A stretch of 64,000 nucleotides of DNA. Source: Paludisphaera mucosa. GTDB lineage: Bacteria; Planctomycetota; Planctomycetia; Isosphaerales; Isosphaeraceae. The position numbers were made by a program, and so were the translations under genes. Shown here one piece after another: positions 24,760 to 33,051 of the stretch. The stretch is from positions 858,808 to 922,807 of the forward strand of contig NZ_JARRAG010000001.1 in assembly GCF_029589435.1 (NCBI RefSeq). The letters are read 5' to 3'. Each line of letters opens with the position of its first letter. Positions within the stretch are counted from its first letter, which is position 1. A model generated the notes under the pieces. It had not been told where the DNA came from, made no database searches, and saw nothing but the letters and a program-made list of their open reading frames with translations.

Positions 24760-25927
24760 GCTTCAGAACACGGGCCCGCCCGAACCCGTCCGGCGCGGCC
24801 GCCTCCTCGTCCACCCCGTACACACGCCAGGGTTCCCGCCGTGCGACTCCATCTCGATCCTCGAAGACAGGGTGGAGCGGATGCGCGGGAGGAGGCAGAG
24901 GATTCTCGACGAGGCCCTCCGGTTGGTCTCGGCGGGGTTCAAGCTGGCGCTGACGGATTCTCTCGAAGGCGACGGTCGTAAGCCCCAGTTCAAGAGGTGG
25001 CACCTCGACCCGCTCTCGACCGAGGTCGGCGTCCGCGACGCCTTGGCTCATCGGCGGGACTCGAACTTGATGGTCGTCACCGGGCCCGGCATGGCCCCCG
25101 ACGGCTCCTGGCTGGTCCACCTCGAGGCCGACGCGGCGAAGGACGACCCATGGGGGCCCAGCCGCGCCTTGGCCGAAGAGAGCCTCGCGCGATTCTTGGC
25201 GGGCGTCGGCGAGGCGCCGAGATGGGAGTCTCGCCGCGGGCTCCACACCCTGGTCTCGGTCCCCGACAAGTTCGGACGAGCCTTCCACGCCGAGCTGAAG
25301 TCGCACTCGGTGCCGGGATTTCCCGGCCTCGACGCGATCTTCGGCGGCTTCAAGCCGGACGGCGTACGCAAGGCGACTTCGGCCATGGTCCCGCCGAGCG
25401 AGACCGACGGGGTCGAGCGCGTCTGGGTCTTCCCAACGACGGTCGTCGCCCGGCTGCCGGAGCACGCGCTCAATATCCTCGCCACACTCGCTTTCGGGCG
25501 AGTCGACGAGGCCGAGGCGGTCCGTCAGGCCTGGTTCGCCGCGCGCGCGGCTCGCCGCGCGCTGCGGGCGGTCGAGGATGACGAAGACGTGGAGGAAGAC
25601 GAAACCGACGCGTGGCACGCGTTCCGCCGCGGGACCATCATCCACGACTTCGAGCAGATCGGCCCGGCCATCAGCGGCCGGGGAGGTCACGACGCGACGT
25701 TCCGCGCCGCCTGTTCGATCGTGTCCGGGGGCGTCGAGGACGAGGAGGAACAGCGGGAGCTGCTCCAGATCTTCAACGACGACTACTGCAGTCCCCCATG
25801 GAGCAAGGACGAGTTGACGCACAAGCTCGAGGATGCGAACCGGGTCGTCGGCGGTGATCGCGCGAAGGAGACGAGGCTCGAGAAGATGTTCAAGCGTCGC
25901 TACTGGACTCCATGGACACTGAGGTGA
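24752..25927 (+). CDS. PrimPol-like primase of a mobile element
   Basis: A 391-residue protein. Residues about 55-135 resemble the bifunctional primase/polymerase N-terminal domain: AGFKLALTDSLEGDGRKPQF (substrate Lys-x-Pro turn), RDSNLMVVTGPG, then WLVHLEADAAKDD where family members place metal-binding acidic residues. After SRRGLHTLVSVPDKFGRAFH, a C-terminal block is typical of element primases: SGRGGHDATFRAACSIVSGG, LLQIFNDDYCSPPWSKDEL and KLEDANRV. It would start replication of the element. The usual D-x-D is degenerate (HLEAD), so catalytic competence is uncertain. Confidence 0.65.
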   Translation: MDELQNTGPPEPVRRGRLLVHPVHTPGFPPCDSISILEDRVERMRGRRQRILDEALRLVSAGFKLALTDSLEGDGRKPQFKRWHLDPLSTEVGVRDALAHRRDSNLMVVTGPGMAPDGSWLVHLEADAAKDDPWGPSRALAEESLARFLAGVGEAPRWESRRGLHTLVSVPDKFGRAFHAELKSHSVPGFPGLDAIFGGFKPDGVRKATSAMVPPSETDGVERVWVFPTTVVARLPEHALNILATLAFGRVDEAEAVRQAWFAARAARRALRAVEDDEDVEEDETDAWHAFRRGTIIHDFEQIGPAISGRGGHDATFRAACSIVSGGVEDEEEQRELLQIFNDDYCSPPWSKDELTHKLEDANRVVGGDRAKETRLEKMFKRRYWTPWTLR

Positions 25928-26026
25928 ATTCGTCGGCCCGGCGGCGCGGTCGCCGGGAGCAGGAGGCGCAAAGAAAGGCCCCCGGCGCGGTGGTACGCGG
26001 CCGGGGGTCATGGAGGTCACCAGCTG

Positions 26027-27637
26027 ATGTCCGATCTTAACATAGGCGACGTCGCCGAGGATGAAATTTGCGGCGAGTCGCCCGCGACGCCCGCGAACTT
26101 TGGCGGTGGCGAAGGGGATGCGATCATCCCCCTGGCGGAAGATGAGCCCGCCGGGTGCCCGCCGGGCGTGGCGGGCCGACCGGGATGGCTCGACGTCGTC
26201 GAGAAGAAGCAGGCGATCGAGGCGAAGGCCGAAGAGGCCGTCGCCAAGGCCGGGGACAAGCCGACGCCCAAGGCTGGAAAGAAGCTCGCGCAGAAGCCCC
26301 TGAAGGAACGCACCGACTCCGAGTTGGGGCTTAAATGGGGGGACGGCGAGGACGACGACTCGGAGGCCGAGCCCGTGATCGACCGTTTCGCCACCCCCGG
26401 CCAGTTGACGCTCCTGGCCGGCGACGGCGGCTGCGGCAAGACGCAGTTCGCTTTGATGATCGCGGCCCTGGGTTCGGTTGGGCGGGGGGTCACCGACGAA
26501 TTCCGGGTGGATCGGCCCTTGCGCTTCCTGCTCGTCAGCGGCGAGGACCAGGTCAAAACCTCGCTCAGGCCTCGGCTCCGCGCCTGCGGTTCCGACTTTT
26601 CGAGGATCGTCTTCGCTTCCGCATCGATCACGAATCTCAATGACCAAGGCGACCCGGTCGAGATTCCCGTATCGCTCGCGACTACCGACTACTGGAACGA
26701 GATCCTCACGCGCTCAAGGCCCGACGTCCTGATCATCGACCCGATCACGCATTACCTTCCGGGGGGAGCTAGCAGTAACGACGCCGACGAGGTCACGCAG
26801 GCGATCGCCCCGTTCCTCGCCATGGCGAAGCGCCACGGCACCGCGGTCGTCGGCATCGTCCACCTCGCGAAAGCCAAGGCCAAGGATCGCCGAAGCCTGG
26901 CAGGGCTGGTTCGCGGATCCACGGCGTGGGTCGCTCTCGCGAGAAGATTGTTCCTCATGACCTTGACCCCCGGGTCGGACGGCCATGGCGTCGTCGTCCA
27001 CGGCAAATGCAACGACGGTCCCCGAATCGCATCCTTCGGCTATTGCATCGCGTCCATCGTCGTAGAAGCCGCTGTCAGTCCCGGCGGCAGATATACCCCC
27101 GCGGAGATGCGGGCCATCGAGCGCCTCTCGATCTTGAATATCGAGGGCGTCGTCGACCGCGATGACGCCGAGGGTGCCTTCGACGGCACTCGTCCCAAGG
27201 GTCGTCCCGCCGCCGTCGGCCCGGAGGCCGCCTTGTGGCTCGTGACCTACCTCCTCGCTCAGCGGAAACGCCGGAGCATACTGAGCAAGCTTGTCGACGC
27301 CGCCGGCATCGCAGGCATCCTGGGCTCTGCCGTGGGAGAAGATGAGGATGGTCGTGCCAAGTACTCGTCGATCAACGCCTTGTACAGGGCCCGCGACCTC
27401 GTACCCAAGTTGGGCGGAGATTGGGCCGGCGCGAGCGTCTTCAGCGAAGGGTCGAAGCCGACGAGATGGACCTTGGCGCTGCCTGCGCCGCTCGCCACGC
27501 CGGGCCAGAGCCTTCAGGAAGAGGAAGCCCCCGGGATAAACGCCGCTTGCCCCACGTTAGATGAGTCACAATCGGTGATCGTCGAGATGGCCGCTGGGTC
27601 GAACGAGCCCCACGCTCCGGGGTTGGTCGAGAGTTGA
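26027..27637 (+). CDS. RepA-like AAA ATPase / replicative helicase
   Basis: A 536-residue protein with GGAGG ten bases before the ATG. An N-terminal acidic/Lys-rich arm of about 120 residues precedes a RepA/AAA_25 RecA-type core. The core has TPGQLTLLAGDGGCGKTQFA (Walker A, residues 132-139), LLVSGEDQVK, a Walker B at PDVLIIDPITHYL (about 234-246), and KDRRSLAGLVRGSTAWVALA as the helicase sensor region. The C-terminal third resembles winged-helix tails of such proteins. Together with the upstream primase it forms a replication module of the plasmid/integrative-element type. The gap to the primase is 99 bases. Confidence 0.8.
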   Translation: MSDLNIGDVAEDEICGESPATPANFGGGEGDAIIPLAEDEPAGCPPGVAGRPGWLDVVEKKQAIEAKAEEAVAKAGDKPTPKAGKKLAQKPLKERTDSELGLKWGDGEDDDSEAEPVIDRFATPGQLTLLAGDGGCGKTQFALMIAALGSVGRGVTDEFRVDRPLRFLLVSGEDQVKTSLRPRLRACGSDFSRIVFASASITNLNDQGDPVEIPVSLATTDYWNEILTRSRPDVLIIDPITHYLPGGASSNDADEVTQAIAPFLAMAKRHGTAVVGIVHLAKAKAKDRRSLAGLVRGSTAWVALARRLFLMTLTPGSDGHGVVVHGKCNDGPRIASFGYCIASIVVEAAVSPGGRYTPAEMRAIERLSILNIEGVVDRDDAEGAFDGTRPKGRPAAVGPEAALWLVTYLLAQRKRRSILSKLVDAAGIAGILGSAVGEDEDGRAKYSSINALYRARDLVPKLGGDWAGASVFSEGSKPTRWTLALPAPLATPGQSLQEEEAPGINAACPTLDESQSVIVEMAAGSNEPHAPGLVES

Positions 27638-28140
27638 TAGTTCGTGACGTCAAGTTCACGGTCGTGGCGTTCTGGCGCCGCGACCTCTGGGGCACTCTCG
27701 TCAGCCGCGTCATGTTAGGCCCTGCGATCAGTTCAACGCCGCCGGGGCGGGTACGTTTGATCGATGGATAGATCTCGTTGAAAGTCCCTCCTGAGGTGAC
27801 AGGGGTTGATACTTGGGAATCACGGAAAGAACTTCCTGGTGCAAAGCGAAAGGTACCCGCCGAGGGATTGCTGAATGGGCTTAACTACCTTCAGGATCAG
27901 CATCTACGTGTTATGCCTGGCTGTGAATTGCCATCGCATGTAGTGAAAATGGGCCAATGTGGCTTGACGACGAAACGAACTGTGGCAGGGGCGTAGCCGA
28001 TCTCGGTACCAGTGGAGCTTCGTGAACTTAGGTGCTAGCGCAAGGAACTCGACGACGACCTGACTCACGACGTGGATCCCGTCGCGGAGACGTCTAAATC
28101 GAGATCGCCGACGAGTGTGGCGGGCGGACTCGCCGCGCGT
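27638..28140. other. intergenic, AT-richer stretch before the IS
   Basis: No gene supported. Bases about 27750-28000 are visibly richer in A and T than the surroundings. A 72-codon open frame there (27778-27996) lacks motif support. It is probably foreign or decayed DNA within the element. Confidence 0.4.
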
Positions 28141-28211
28141 TTAGAGCGGTTTCCTGTTGATTGTGGCGGTTGACGCGGTTATCCCAAGATGGCTATGGAG
28201 GGCCACCCGGG

Positions 28212-28586
28212 ATGAAAGCCTACTCGACCGACCTCCGCGAGCGGGTGGTCGCGGCGTGCGACGCCGGCGACGCCACCCGCGAGCAGGTCGCCGCCCGCTT
28301 CTCGGTGAGCGTCGCGTGGATCCGCAAGCTGATCCGCCAGCGTCGCGAGACCGGCTCGATCGCCCCCAAGCCTCGCGGCGGCGGGCGGGCGCCGGCCTTC
28401 GACGCCGACGCCGCCCTGCGGCTCCGAGAGGCGGTCCGGGCCGACGACGACGCCACGCTGCAGCAGTTGGCCCGCGCCGCCGGCGTGGCGTGCTGCAGCT
28501 CGGCCGTGCACCGGGCGCTCGTCCGCCTGGGGATCACTCGCAAAAAAAGTCGCGGCGGGCGGCCGAGCAGGACCGCCCCGGGCTGA
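28212..28586 (+). CDS. IS630 transposase, ORF A (DNA-binding part)
   Basis: A 124-residue frame starting MKAYSTDLRERVVAACDAGD, the standard IS630 N-terminus. Helix-turn-helix segments follow: ATREQVAARFSVSVAWIRKL and a second winged-helix-like part ending SSAVHRALVRLGITRKKS. It binds the terminal inverted repeats. At 28542-28548 an A7 run lets ribosomes slip back one base into ORF B, producing the full transposase. Confidence 0.85.
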   Translation: MKAYSTDLRERVVAACDAGDATREQVAARFSVSVAWIRKLIRQRRETGSIAPKPRGGGRAPAFDADAALRLREAVRADDDATLQQLARAAGVACCSSAVHRALVRLGITRKKSRGGRPSRTAPG

Positions 28587-29182
28587 AGGCCGAGCGTGCC
28601 GCCTGGCGCGACGAGTTCGCGACGCTCGACCCGACCCGGCTGGTCTTCGTCGACGAGACGGGCTCGAGCACGGCGATGGATCGGACGCACGGCCGCTCGC
28701 CCAGCGGCGTGCGCGTCGACGGCCCGGTCCCGCACGGCCACTGGAAGGTCGTCACGCTCACGGCGGCCGTCCGGCTGGGGGGCGTCGGGGCCTGCCTGGC
28801 GTTCGACGGGGCGACAGACTCGGCCGCCTTCGAGACCTACGTCGAGCGATGCTTGGCGCCGACGCTGAGGCCCGGAGACGTCGTGATCCTCGACAACCTG
28901 TCATGCCACAAGACGGCCGAGGCGGCCCGTCTCATCGCCGCCGCCGGGGCCGAACTGCGGTTCCTGCCGCCGTACAGCCCCGACCTCAACCCGATCGAGC
29001 GGATGTTCTCGAAGGTCAAGGCCTGGCTCCGATCGGCCAAGGCCCGGACGATCGGCGGCCTGATCGAGGCGATGGGCGACGCCCTGCGGGCCGTCCGTCC
29101 CGCCGACGTGCTGGGCTGGTTCCGCCATAGCGGATATCAGCCCCGCCGATCAAGCGATACACCCGACGAGAAACCGCTCTAA
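28541..29182 (+). CDS. IS630 transposase, ORF B (DDE catalytic part)
   Basis: Read in the -1 frame after the A7 run, joined to ORF A as one protein of about 320 residues. The catalytic triad is visible: Asp of RLVFVDETGSS, Asp of VVILDNLSCHK, and Glu of PYSPDLNPIERMFSKVKAWL. The stop codon lies in the right inverted repeat. All key residues are intact, so the copy may still be active. Confidence 0.88.
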   Translation, partial: QKKSRRAAEQDRPGLKAERAAWRDEFATLDPTRLVFVDETGSSTAMDRTHGRSPSGVRVDGPVPHGHWKVVTLTAAVRLGGVGACLAFDGATDSAAFETYVERCLAPTLRPGDVVILDNLSCHKTAEAARLIAAAGAELRFLPPYSPDLNPIERMFSKVKAWLRSAKARTIGGLIEAMGDALRAVRPADVLGWFRHSGYQPRRSSDTPDEKPL

Positions 29183-29308
29183 TCATCTCCCGGTCGAAAA
29201 CCAGCCATGCTGCGAGGAAACCATCGGAACTGCTATTGGTGCAGCGCAAATCCCCCCTCGATAAATGGGGCATGGACCCTGCGCTTCGTGGGGCGGACTT
29301 CGTGGGGG

Positions 29309-29605
29309 ATGAAGACGATGGGCGAACTGCTGACTGTCGGCGACCTGGCCGCAAGATGGGGGCTGAGCCAGCGCCAGGTCCGGTCCATGATCAGGTCCGA
29401 AGGTGTGCCCACGATCGAGTTGCACAAGAGGCGGCGCTACATCAATTGGGGCTCACTCCGCTTCAGGCCCGAGGCGATCGCGGCATGGGAGGATGGCCGG
29501 GAGAGGGCACTGGCGAATCTCAAGCCCCCCGCCGGCCTCTCCCCACCGAAGGCCCCAACCCGGGCCCTCGGCCCCCGTGGCCGGCTGGGGACCTGGAATC
29601 TATAA
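29309..29605 (+). CDS. excisionase-like HTH protein
   Basis: A 98-residue protein if started at the ATG at 29309 (the ATG at 29318 is an alternative; the longer open frame upstream is not protein-like). It has a MerR/Xis-type winged helix: LLTVGDLAARWGLSQRQVRS then MIRSEGVPTIELHKRRRYIN and RFRPEAIAAWE. The tail is Pro-rich. Its last six bases overlap the end of the convergent recombinase gene, the typical xis/int pairing, so it probably controls excision of the element. Confidence 0.75.
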   Translation: MKTMGELLTVGDLAARWGLSQRQVRSMIRSEGVPTIELHKRRRYINWGSLRFRPEAIAAWEDGRERALANLKPPAGLSPPKAPTRALGPRGRLGTWNL

Positions 29606-30775
29606 GCGACGACCTCTCCGCCCGGCCGCGGCGGCCGCGGCGAGGTGGGCCATGGACAGGTGCGCGTAATTCTTCGTGACCATGTCCGCGCTGGTTCCGA
29701 GGAGCTCGGCGACGGTCGCGACGTCGATGCCGCACATGAGATATCGGCTGGCCGCCGTGTGCCGCCATGCGTAGCTCCTGAGCCGACCCGTCCCCTCGAC
29801 GGGGATCTCGATGCCAGCCCCGGCCGCCTGCAGTCGAAGTCGACGCGTCCGCATGCCGAGCGCGTTCTGGTCCCAGGGGTTGCCTGAGGCCGCTCGGAAG
29901 ATGAGCTCGCCGCGAGCCGGCCGAAGTCGTTCGTAGAGCCGGCGGAGAGGCCGGAGGATCGAGGCGGTGAGGATGATCCGCCGGGGCCCGCCGCCCTTGG
30001 CCGCGTTCTTCCAGCGGGACCGCGTTATCAGGCCATAGGACGCCCCTACCGGGGTCGTTCCTGCCACCCAGGTCACTTCACCCCAGGTCGCCCCAAAGAC
30101 CTCCGAGGGCCTGGCTCCAGTCTCGATGAGAACCCGTTGAAGCAGTGTGAAGTTTCTGGCGGATTCGGCTCCCGAGCGTCGGTGCAGCCATCGAAGCCAG
30201 GCGGCGGCGTGACCTCGGGTGAGGATTTCGACGTCGCGTCTCTGGACCTTCGGAGCCTTGAAGCCCTCGAGTGGAAAGGCCGGGATCCGGCCCTCGCGGG
30301 CCGCCCACCGTAGGGCCGTCATGACTCGCCTCGACGCAGTCGCGAGGTGGCTGGAACTGACGGTGGCCGCAGAGTGGCCGGGCCGCCTCGCCCACTGGTC
30401 CAGGACCGCCTGGAGGTGTTTGTTCCCGAGCTCGCCGGCCGGGATCGCTCCGAACTTCACGCCGCCGATCGCGAACTTGCAGGCGGTGGTCAAGTGGTTG
30501 ACCGTCACCTCGTAGGCACCCTCTGTGAAGTCGCCTCGGGCGACCCGTTCAGCCAGGTGCTCGAGATAGCTCTCGAAGACTTCGGCGACTGCGAGGGGGG
30601 CCGCCGCTGCCTCGGAATCCTTTCGCGCGGCCGCCTGGAGCGACGAAAGCCAGGCCCAGGCCCCAGCCTCGTCGCGCTGTGCGATCTCCTTGGGGGCTGC
30701 CTGTCTCTTGCCGTCGATCGTTGCCGCCCATCGGCCTCTGTCCGCCCACCACCAAGGTGAATTCGGTCTCGCCAT
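29600..30775 (-). CDS. tyrosine recombinase (integrase)
   Basis: A 391-residue phage-type integrase. After an N-terminal DNA-binding region it has a SAM-like core-binding domain (about 60-165) and a catalytic domain. The catalytic domain has Arg222 (LIETGARPSEV), Arg338-His339 (YAWRHTAAS) and the nucleophile Tyr370 (TKNYAHL). The first His of the usual HxxR box is Tyr335, and the LGH box reads LGT (residue 361), both departures from consensus. The gene begins about 100 bases from a tRNA-Arg-like 3' end, the expected position for an integrase at its attachment site. Confidence 0.88.
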   Translation of the reverse strand: MARPNSPWWWADRGRWAATIDGKRQAAPKEIAQRDEAGAWAWLSSLQAAARKDSEAAAAPLAVAEVFESYLEHLAERVARGDFTEGAYEVTVNHLTTACKFAIGGVKFGAIPAGELGNKHLQAVLDQWARRPGHSAATVSSSHLATASRRVMTALRWAAREGRIPAFPLEGFKAPKVQRRDVEILTRGHAAAWLRWLHRRSGAESARNFTLLQRVLIETGARPSEVFGATWGEVTWVAGTTPVGASYGLITRSRWKNAAKGGGPRRIILTASILRPLRRLYERLRPARGELIFRAASGNPWDQNALGMRTRRLRLQAAGAGIEIPVEGTGRLRSYAWRHTAASRYLMCGIDVATVAELLGTSADMVTKNYAHLSMAHLAAAAAAGRRGRRL

Positions 30776-30848
30776 CGCTCGTCGTCTTCCTCACCCGCGG
30801 GGGCGAGTTACGGGGTTTAGTGTCAGGGTTTAGTGACGAGCATACGAT

Positions 30849-30920
30849 GTCCCTGGTAAATAGGCCAATAGCAGCGACCCTCCGAAGGTCGCGGACCAGG
30901 TTCGACTCCTGGCGAGGGCA
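30849..30920 (+). tRNA. tRNA-Arg(CCG)-like sequence with degenerate 5' half
   Basis: From 30875 on it is a good tRNA 3' half: anticodon stem CGACC/GGTCG with loop CTCCGAA (anticodon CCG), T arm CCAGG-TTCGACT-CCTGG, acceptor strand CGAGGGC and discriminator A. The 5' half (30849-30874) forms a poor acceptor with one mismatch and no D stem. This is what is left when an element brings in a tRNA 3' end as its attachment site; a functional tRNA is doubtful. Confidence 0.5.
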
Positions 30921-31031
30921 TCGGCGACGCATCGGCCTCGATCGACGAGAAAAACGTCCCCGGAGTGTGACGGAACATCGCACACGACCTTGCGAAGGTC
31001 GGAGACCAGGTTCGACTCCTGGCGGGGGCAT
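30875..31031 (+). repeat. tandem tRNA 3'-half duplication, probable attachment region
   Basis: Bases 30875-30921 and 30985-31031 match at all but about five of 47 positions, with the identical core ACCAGGTTCGACTCCTGGCG. The repeat is direct with a 110-base period and lies next to the integrase start. It fits an att site plus the host tRNA end. The other end of the element was not located. Confidence 0.5.
30956..31030 (+). tRNA. tRNA-Arg-like gene, anticodon GCG
   Basis: A complete cloverleaf: acceptor GTCCCCG/CGGGGGC (30956-30962 with 31023-31029), D stem GTGT/GCAC, anticodon stem CGACC/GGTCG with loop TTGCGAA, and T arm CCAGG/CCTGG. Discriminator A is at 31030. Position 8 is G rather than the near-invariant U, and GCG is an uncommon bacterial anticodon. 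It may therefore be an altered copy of the sequence at 30849. Confidence 0.55.
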
Positions 31032-31098
31032 GGCCTTCATCTCGCATACCCGCGGCCGGCGCGCCCTGGTATCCTTTCGGGGAAGTTACGCAATCTCG

Positions 31099-32886
31099 AT
31101 GGGGATCGGGCGAATCACTCCCATGGCGCGAGCAACATCGGCGACCCCCCCGCAGGGGCCGCGATCCCAACACCACCCCGGCGAGGACGCTGCGGCGACC
31201 GCCCGGCGCGAGCGGCGGCGGAACCGGCGCGAGTCGATCGAGTCGTTCGTGGTGGTCGTCGTCGGCTTCCTCGTCTGGAGCTTCGAGGCCGAGGGGTTCG
31301 TGATCCCCACCGGGTCGATGGCGCCGACCCTGATGGGCCGCCATAAAGAGGTCGTCTGCCCGCAATGCCGGTGGACCTACCGCGTGAACGCCGACTGCGA
31401 GGTCGAGGCGTCGGGCGCGGGGGGGCGGACCGGCCTGCGGGTGACCTGGGGCGTCTGCGAGAACTGCCGGTTCCCCACCCGGGTCGACGCCGAGCCCAGC
31501 TTCGCCGGCGATCGCATCTATACGCTGAAGACCGACGCGACGATCCCGCTCCTGCCGATGCTCGGCCGCGAGGAGCCGAGGCGCTGGGACGTCACGGTCT
31601 TCAAGCTCCCCGAGGATCCCAGCGTCCGCTACATCAAGCGGCTCGTCGGCATGCCCGGGGAGACCCTGCGCATCCATCAGGGCGACCTCTGGCGGGGCGA
31701 CCTCGACGCCTCGAAGTTCGAGATCCTGCGGCGTCCCCCCGCGCAGTCGCTCCAGGTCAACATCCCGGTCTACGACGACGCCCACCGGGCCTCGCTCCTG
31801 GAGTCCGACCCGCGGTGGCGGCGCTGGGCGGCCTCGGCCGCCTGGGAGGAGAGGACGCCCGGGACCTACCGCGTCGCCCCCTCCGAGGGATGGGAGGAGC
31901 TGCGCTATCGCCACCTCGTCCCCTCGCCCGAACAGTGGGAATCCCTGGCCGCGGGCCGCGAGCCGGCCACGCCGCCGCGGCCGACGCTGATCACCGATTT
32001 CTGCTCCTTCAACACCGACCTCGCCCCCCAGAACCTGCCGCAGGTTCGGTTCGTGACGCGGCCCTGGTTCCAGCCCCACTGGGTCGGCGACCTCGCGTTG
32101 ACGCTCCGGCTGGAAGTCGCCGAGCCGACCGGCACGGTCCGGATCGACCTGATCGAGGCCGGGGCGGCCAACCGCTGCGAGATCGACCTGGCCACGGGGC
32201 AGGCCCGCCTCTTCCACGGCGACGTCGCGCTGGGCGAGGCGGCGACCGACGTGAAGGCGCGGGGGACGTACGAGCTGACCTTCGCCGACGTCGACGACCG
32301 GCTGACGCTCTGGGTGGACGGACGACGGCCGTTCGGCGACGGCTCGGCTTACGAGGGGGCCGCGGACGCCCGCCGGACGCCGACCGTCGAGGACCTCGAG
32401 CCGGTCCGGATCGCCGCCCGGGGGGCGGCGGTCGCCGTCGCCGGCCTGGTGCTCAGGCGCGACGTCTACTACACCCAGGATCCGGGCGAGCCCGACTCGG
32501 ACGAGCTTCGCGACTTCCAGGGCCGGCCGCCGGGCGATTTCTTCGACTTCCTGGCCGACCCCGACCGGTATGCAAGACTTCGCTGGCGGGCGGCCCGCGA
32601 CTACCCGATCGAGGAGGGCCGCTACATGATGCTGGGCGACAACAGCTCGTGGAGCCGGGACGGCCGGGCCTGGTCGCGGAAGGACCAGACGACGGCCCAC
32701 GCCCCCGATCGGGGCTGGGACGACTCGGGCCGCGAGAGCTGGGAGGTGCCCCGGTCCCTGGTGATCGGCCGCGCCTTCTGCGTCTACTGGCCGCATTTCC
32801 AGCCCGTCTGGCCCAGATTCCGGTTCGGCCCCGACCTGATCCTCCCGGCGAGGCCTAACGTCGAGGCCGTCCGCTGGATATACTGA
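31099..32886 (+). CDS. lepB: signal peptidase I with large insertions
   Basis: A 595-residue type I signal peptidase, which removes signal peptides at the outer face of the inner membrane. One N-terminal helix (ESFVVVVVGFLVWSFEAEGF) precedes the catalytic Ser73 (IPTGSMAPTL). The general base is Lys180 (RYIKRLVGMPGE), and the conserved LGDNSSWSRDGR box is near 511-522. Two additions are unusual: a four-Cys zinc ribbon between Ser and Lys (C87, C90, C120, C123), and about 300 residues between the Lys box and the LGDNS box with lectin/LamG-like strands (YELTFADVDDRLTLWVDGRR). The start could also be the ATG at 31123; neither has a strong ribosome-binding site. Confidence 0.9.
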   Translation: MGIGRITPMARATSATPPQGPRSQHHPGEDAAATARRERRRNRRESIESFVVVVVGFLVWSFEAEGFVIPTGSMAPTLMGRHKEVVCPQCRWTYRVNADCEVEASGAGGRTGLRVTWGVCENCRFPTRVDAEPSFAGDRIYTLKTDATIPLLPMLGREEPRRWDVTVFKLPEDPSVRYIKRLVGMPGETLRIHQGDLWRGDLDASKFEILRRPPAQSLQVNIPVYDDAHRASLLESDPRWRRWAASAAWEERTPGTYRVAPSEGWEELRYRHLVPSPEQWESLAAGREPATPPRPTLITDFCSFNTDLAPQNLPQVRFVTRPWFQPHWVGDLALTLRLEVAEPTGTVRIDLIEAGAANRCEIDLATGQARLFHGDVALGEAATDVKARGTYELTFADVDDRLTLWVDGRRPFGDGSAYEGAADARRTPTVEDLEPVRIAARGAAVAVAGLVLRRDVYYTQDPGEPDSDELRDFQGRPPGDFFDFLADPDRYARLRWRAARDYPIEEGRYMMLGDNSSWSRDGRAWSRKDQTTAHAPDRGWDDSGRESWEVPRSLVIGRAFCVYWPHFQPVWPRFRFGPDLILPARPNVEAVRWIY

Positions 32887-32907
32887 CCACGGCGTCCGCC
32901 GCGGCGA

Positions 32908-32980
32908 ACCGCCCCCCTCGCGCCCGGGGCGGTGGCGCGACGCCCTCCCGGGCCCTTCCCCGGCGACGACCGGCTTTTTT
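32908..32980 (+). terminator. probable terminator after signal peptidase gene
   Basis: An eight-base stem ACCGCCCC/GGGGCGGT (32908-32915 with 32926-32933) is followed by a weaker CCGG...CCGG hairpin running directly into TTTTTT (32975-32980). Confidence 0.5.
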
Positions 32981-33051
32981 CGCTTTCCCGCGCCTCCCGG
33001 CGGACGTTCCCGGGGGCGGAATCGAACCTTCGGACGCGACGGTGCGTAACC

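Larger units (their letters stand above)
28141..29182 (+). mobile_element. IS630-family insertion sequence
   Basis: Ends are 13-base perfect inverted repeats: TTAGAGCGGTTTC (28141-28153) and its complement at 29170-29182, including the TA that IS630/Tc1 elements duplicate on insertion. The enclosed 1.04 kb carries two overlapping transposase frames joined by an A7 slippery run. It sits between the element's helicase and its integration genes and is a secondary insertion. Confidence 0.9.

Noticed and set aside
33005-33045. GGAATCGAACC as a tRNA T arm on the minus strand
   Set aside because: No acceptor, anticodon or D arm can be built around it; it directly precedes the sigma factor start.
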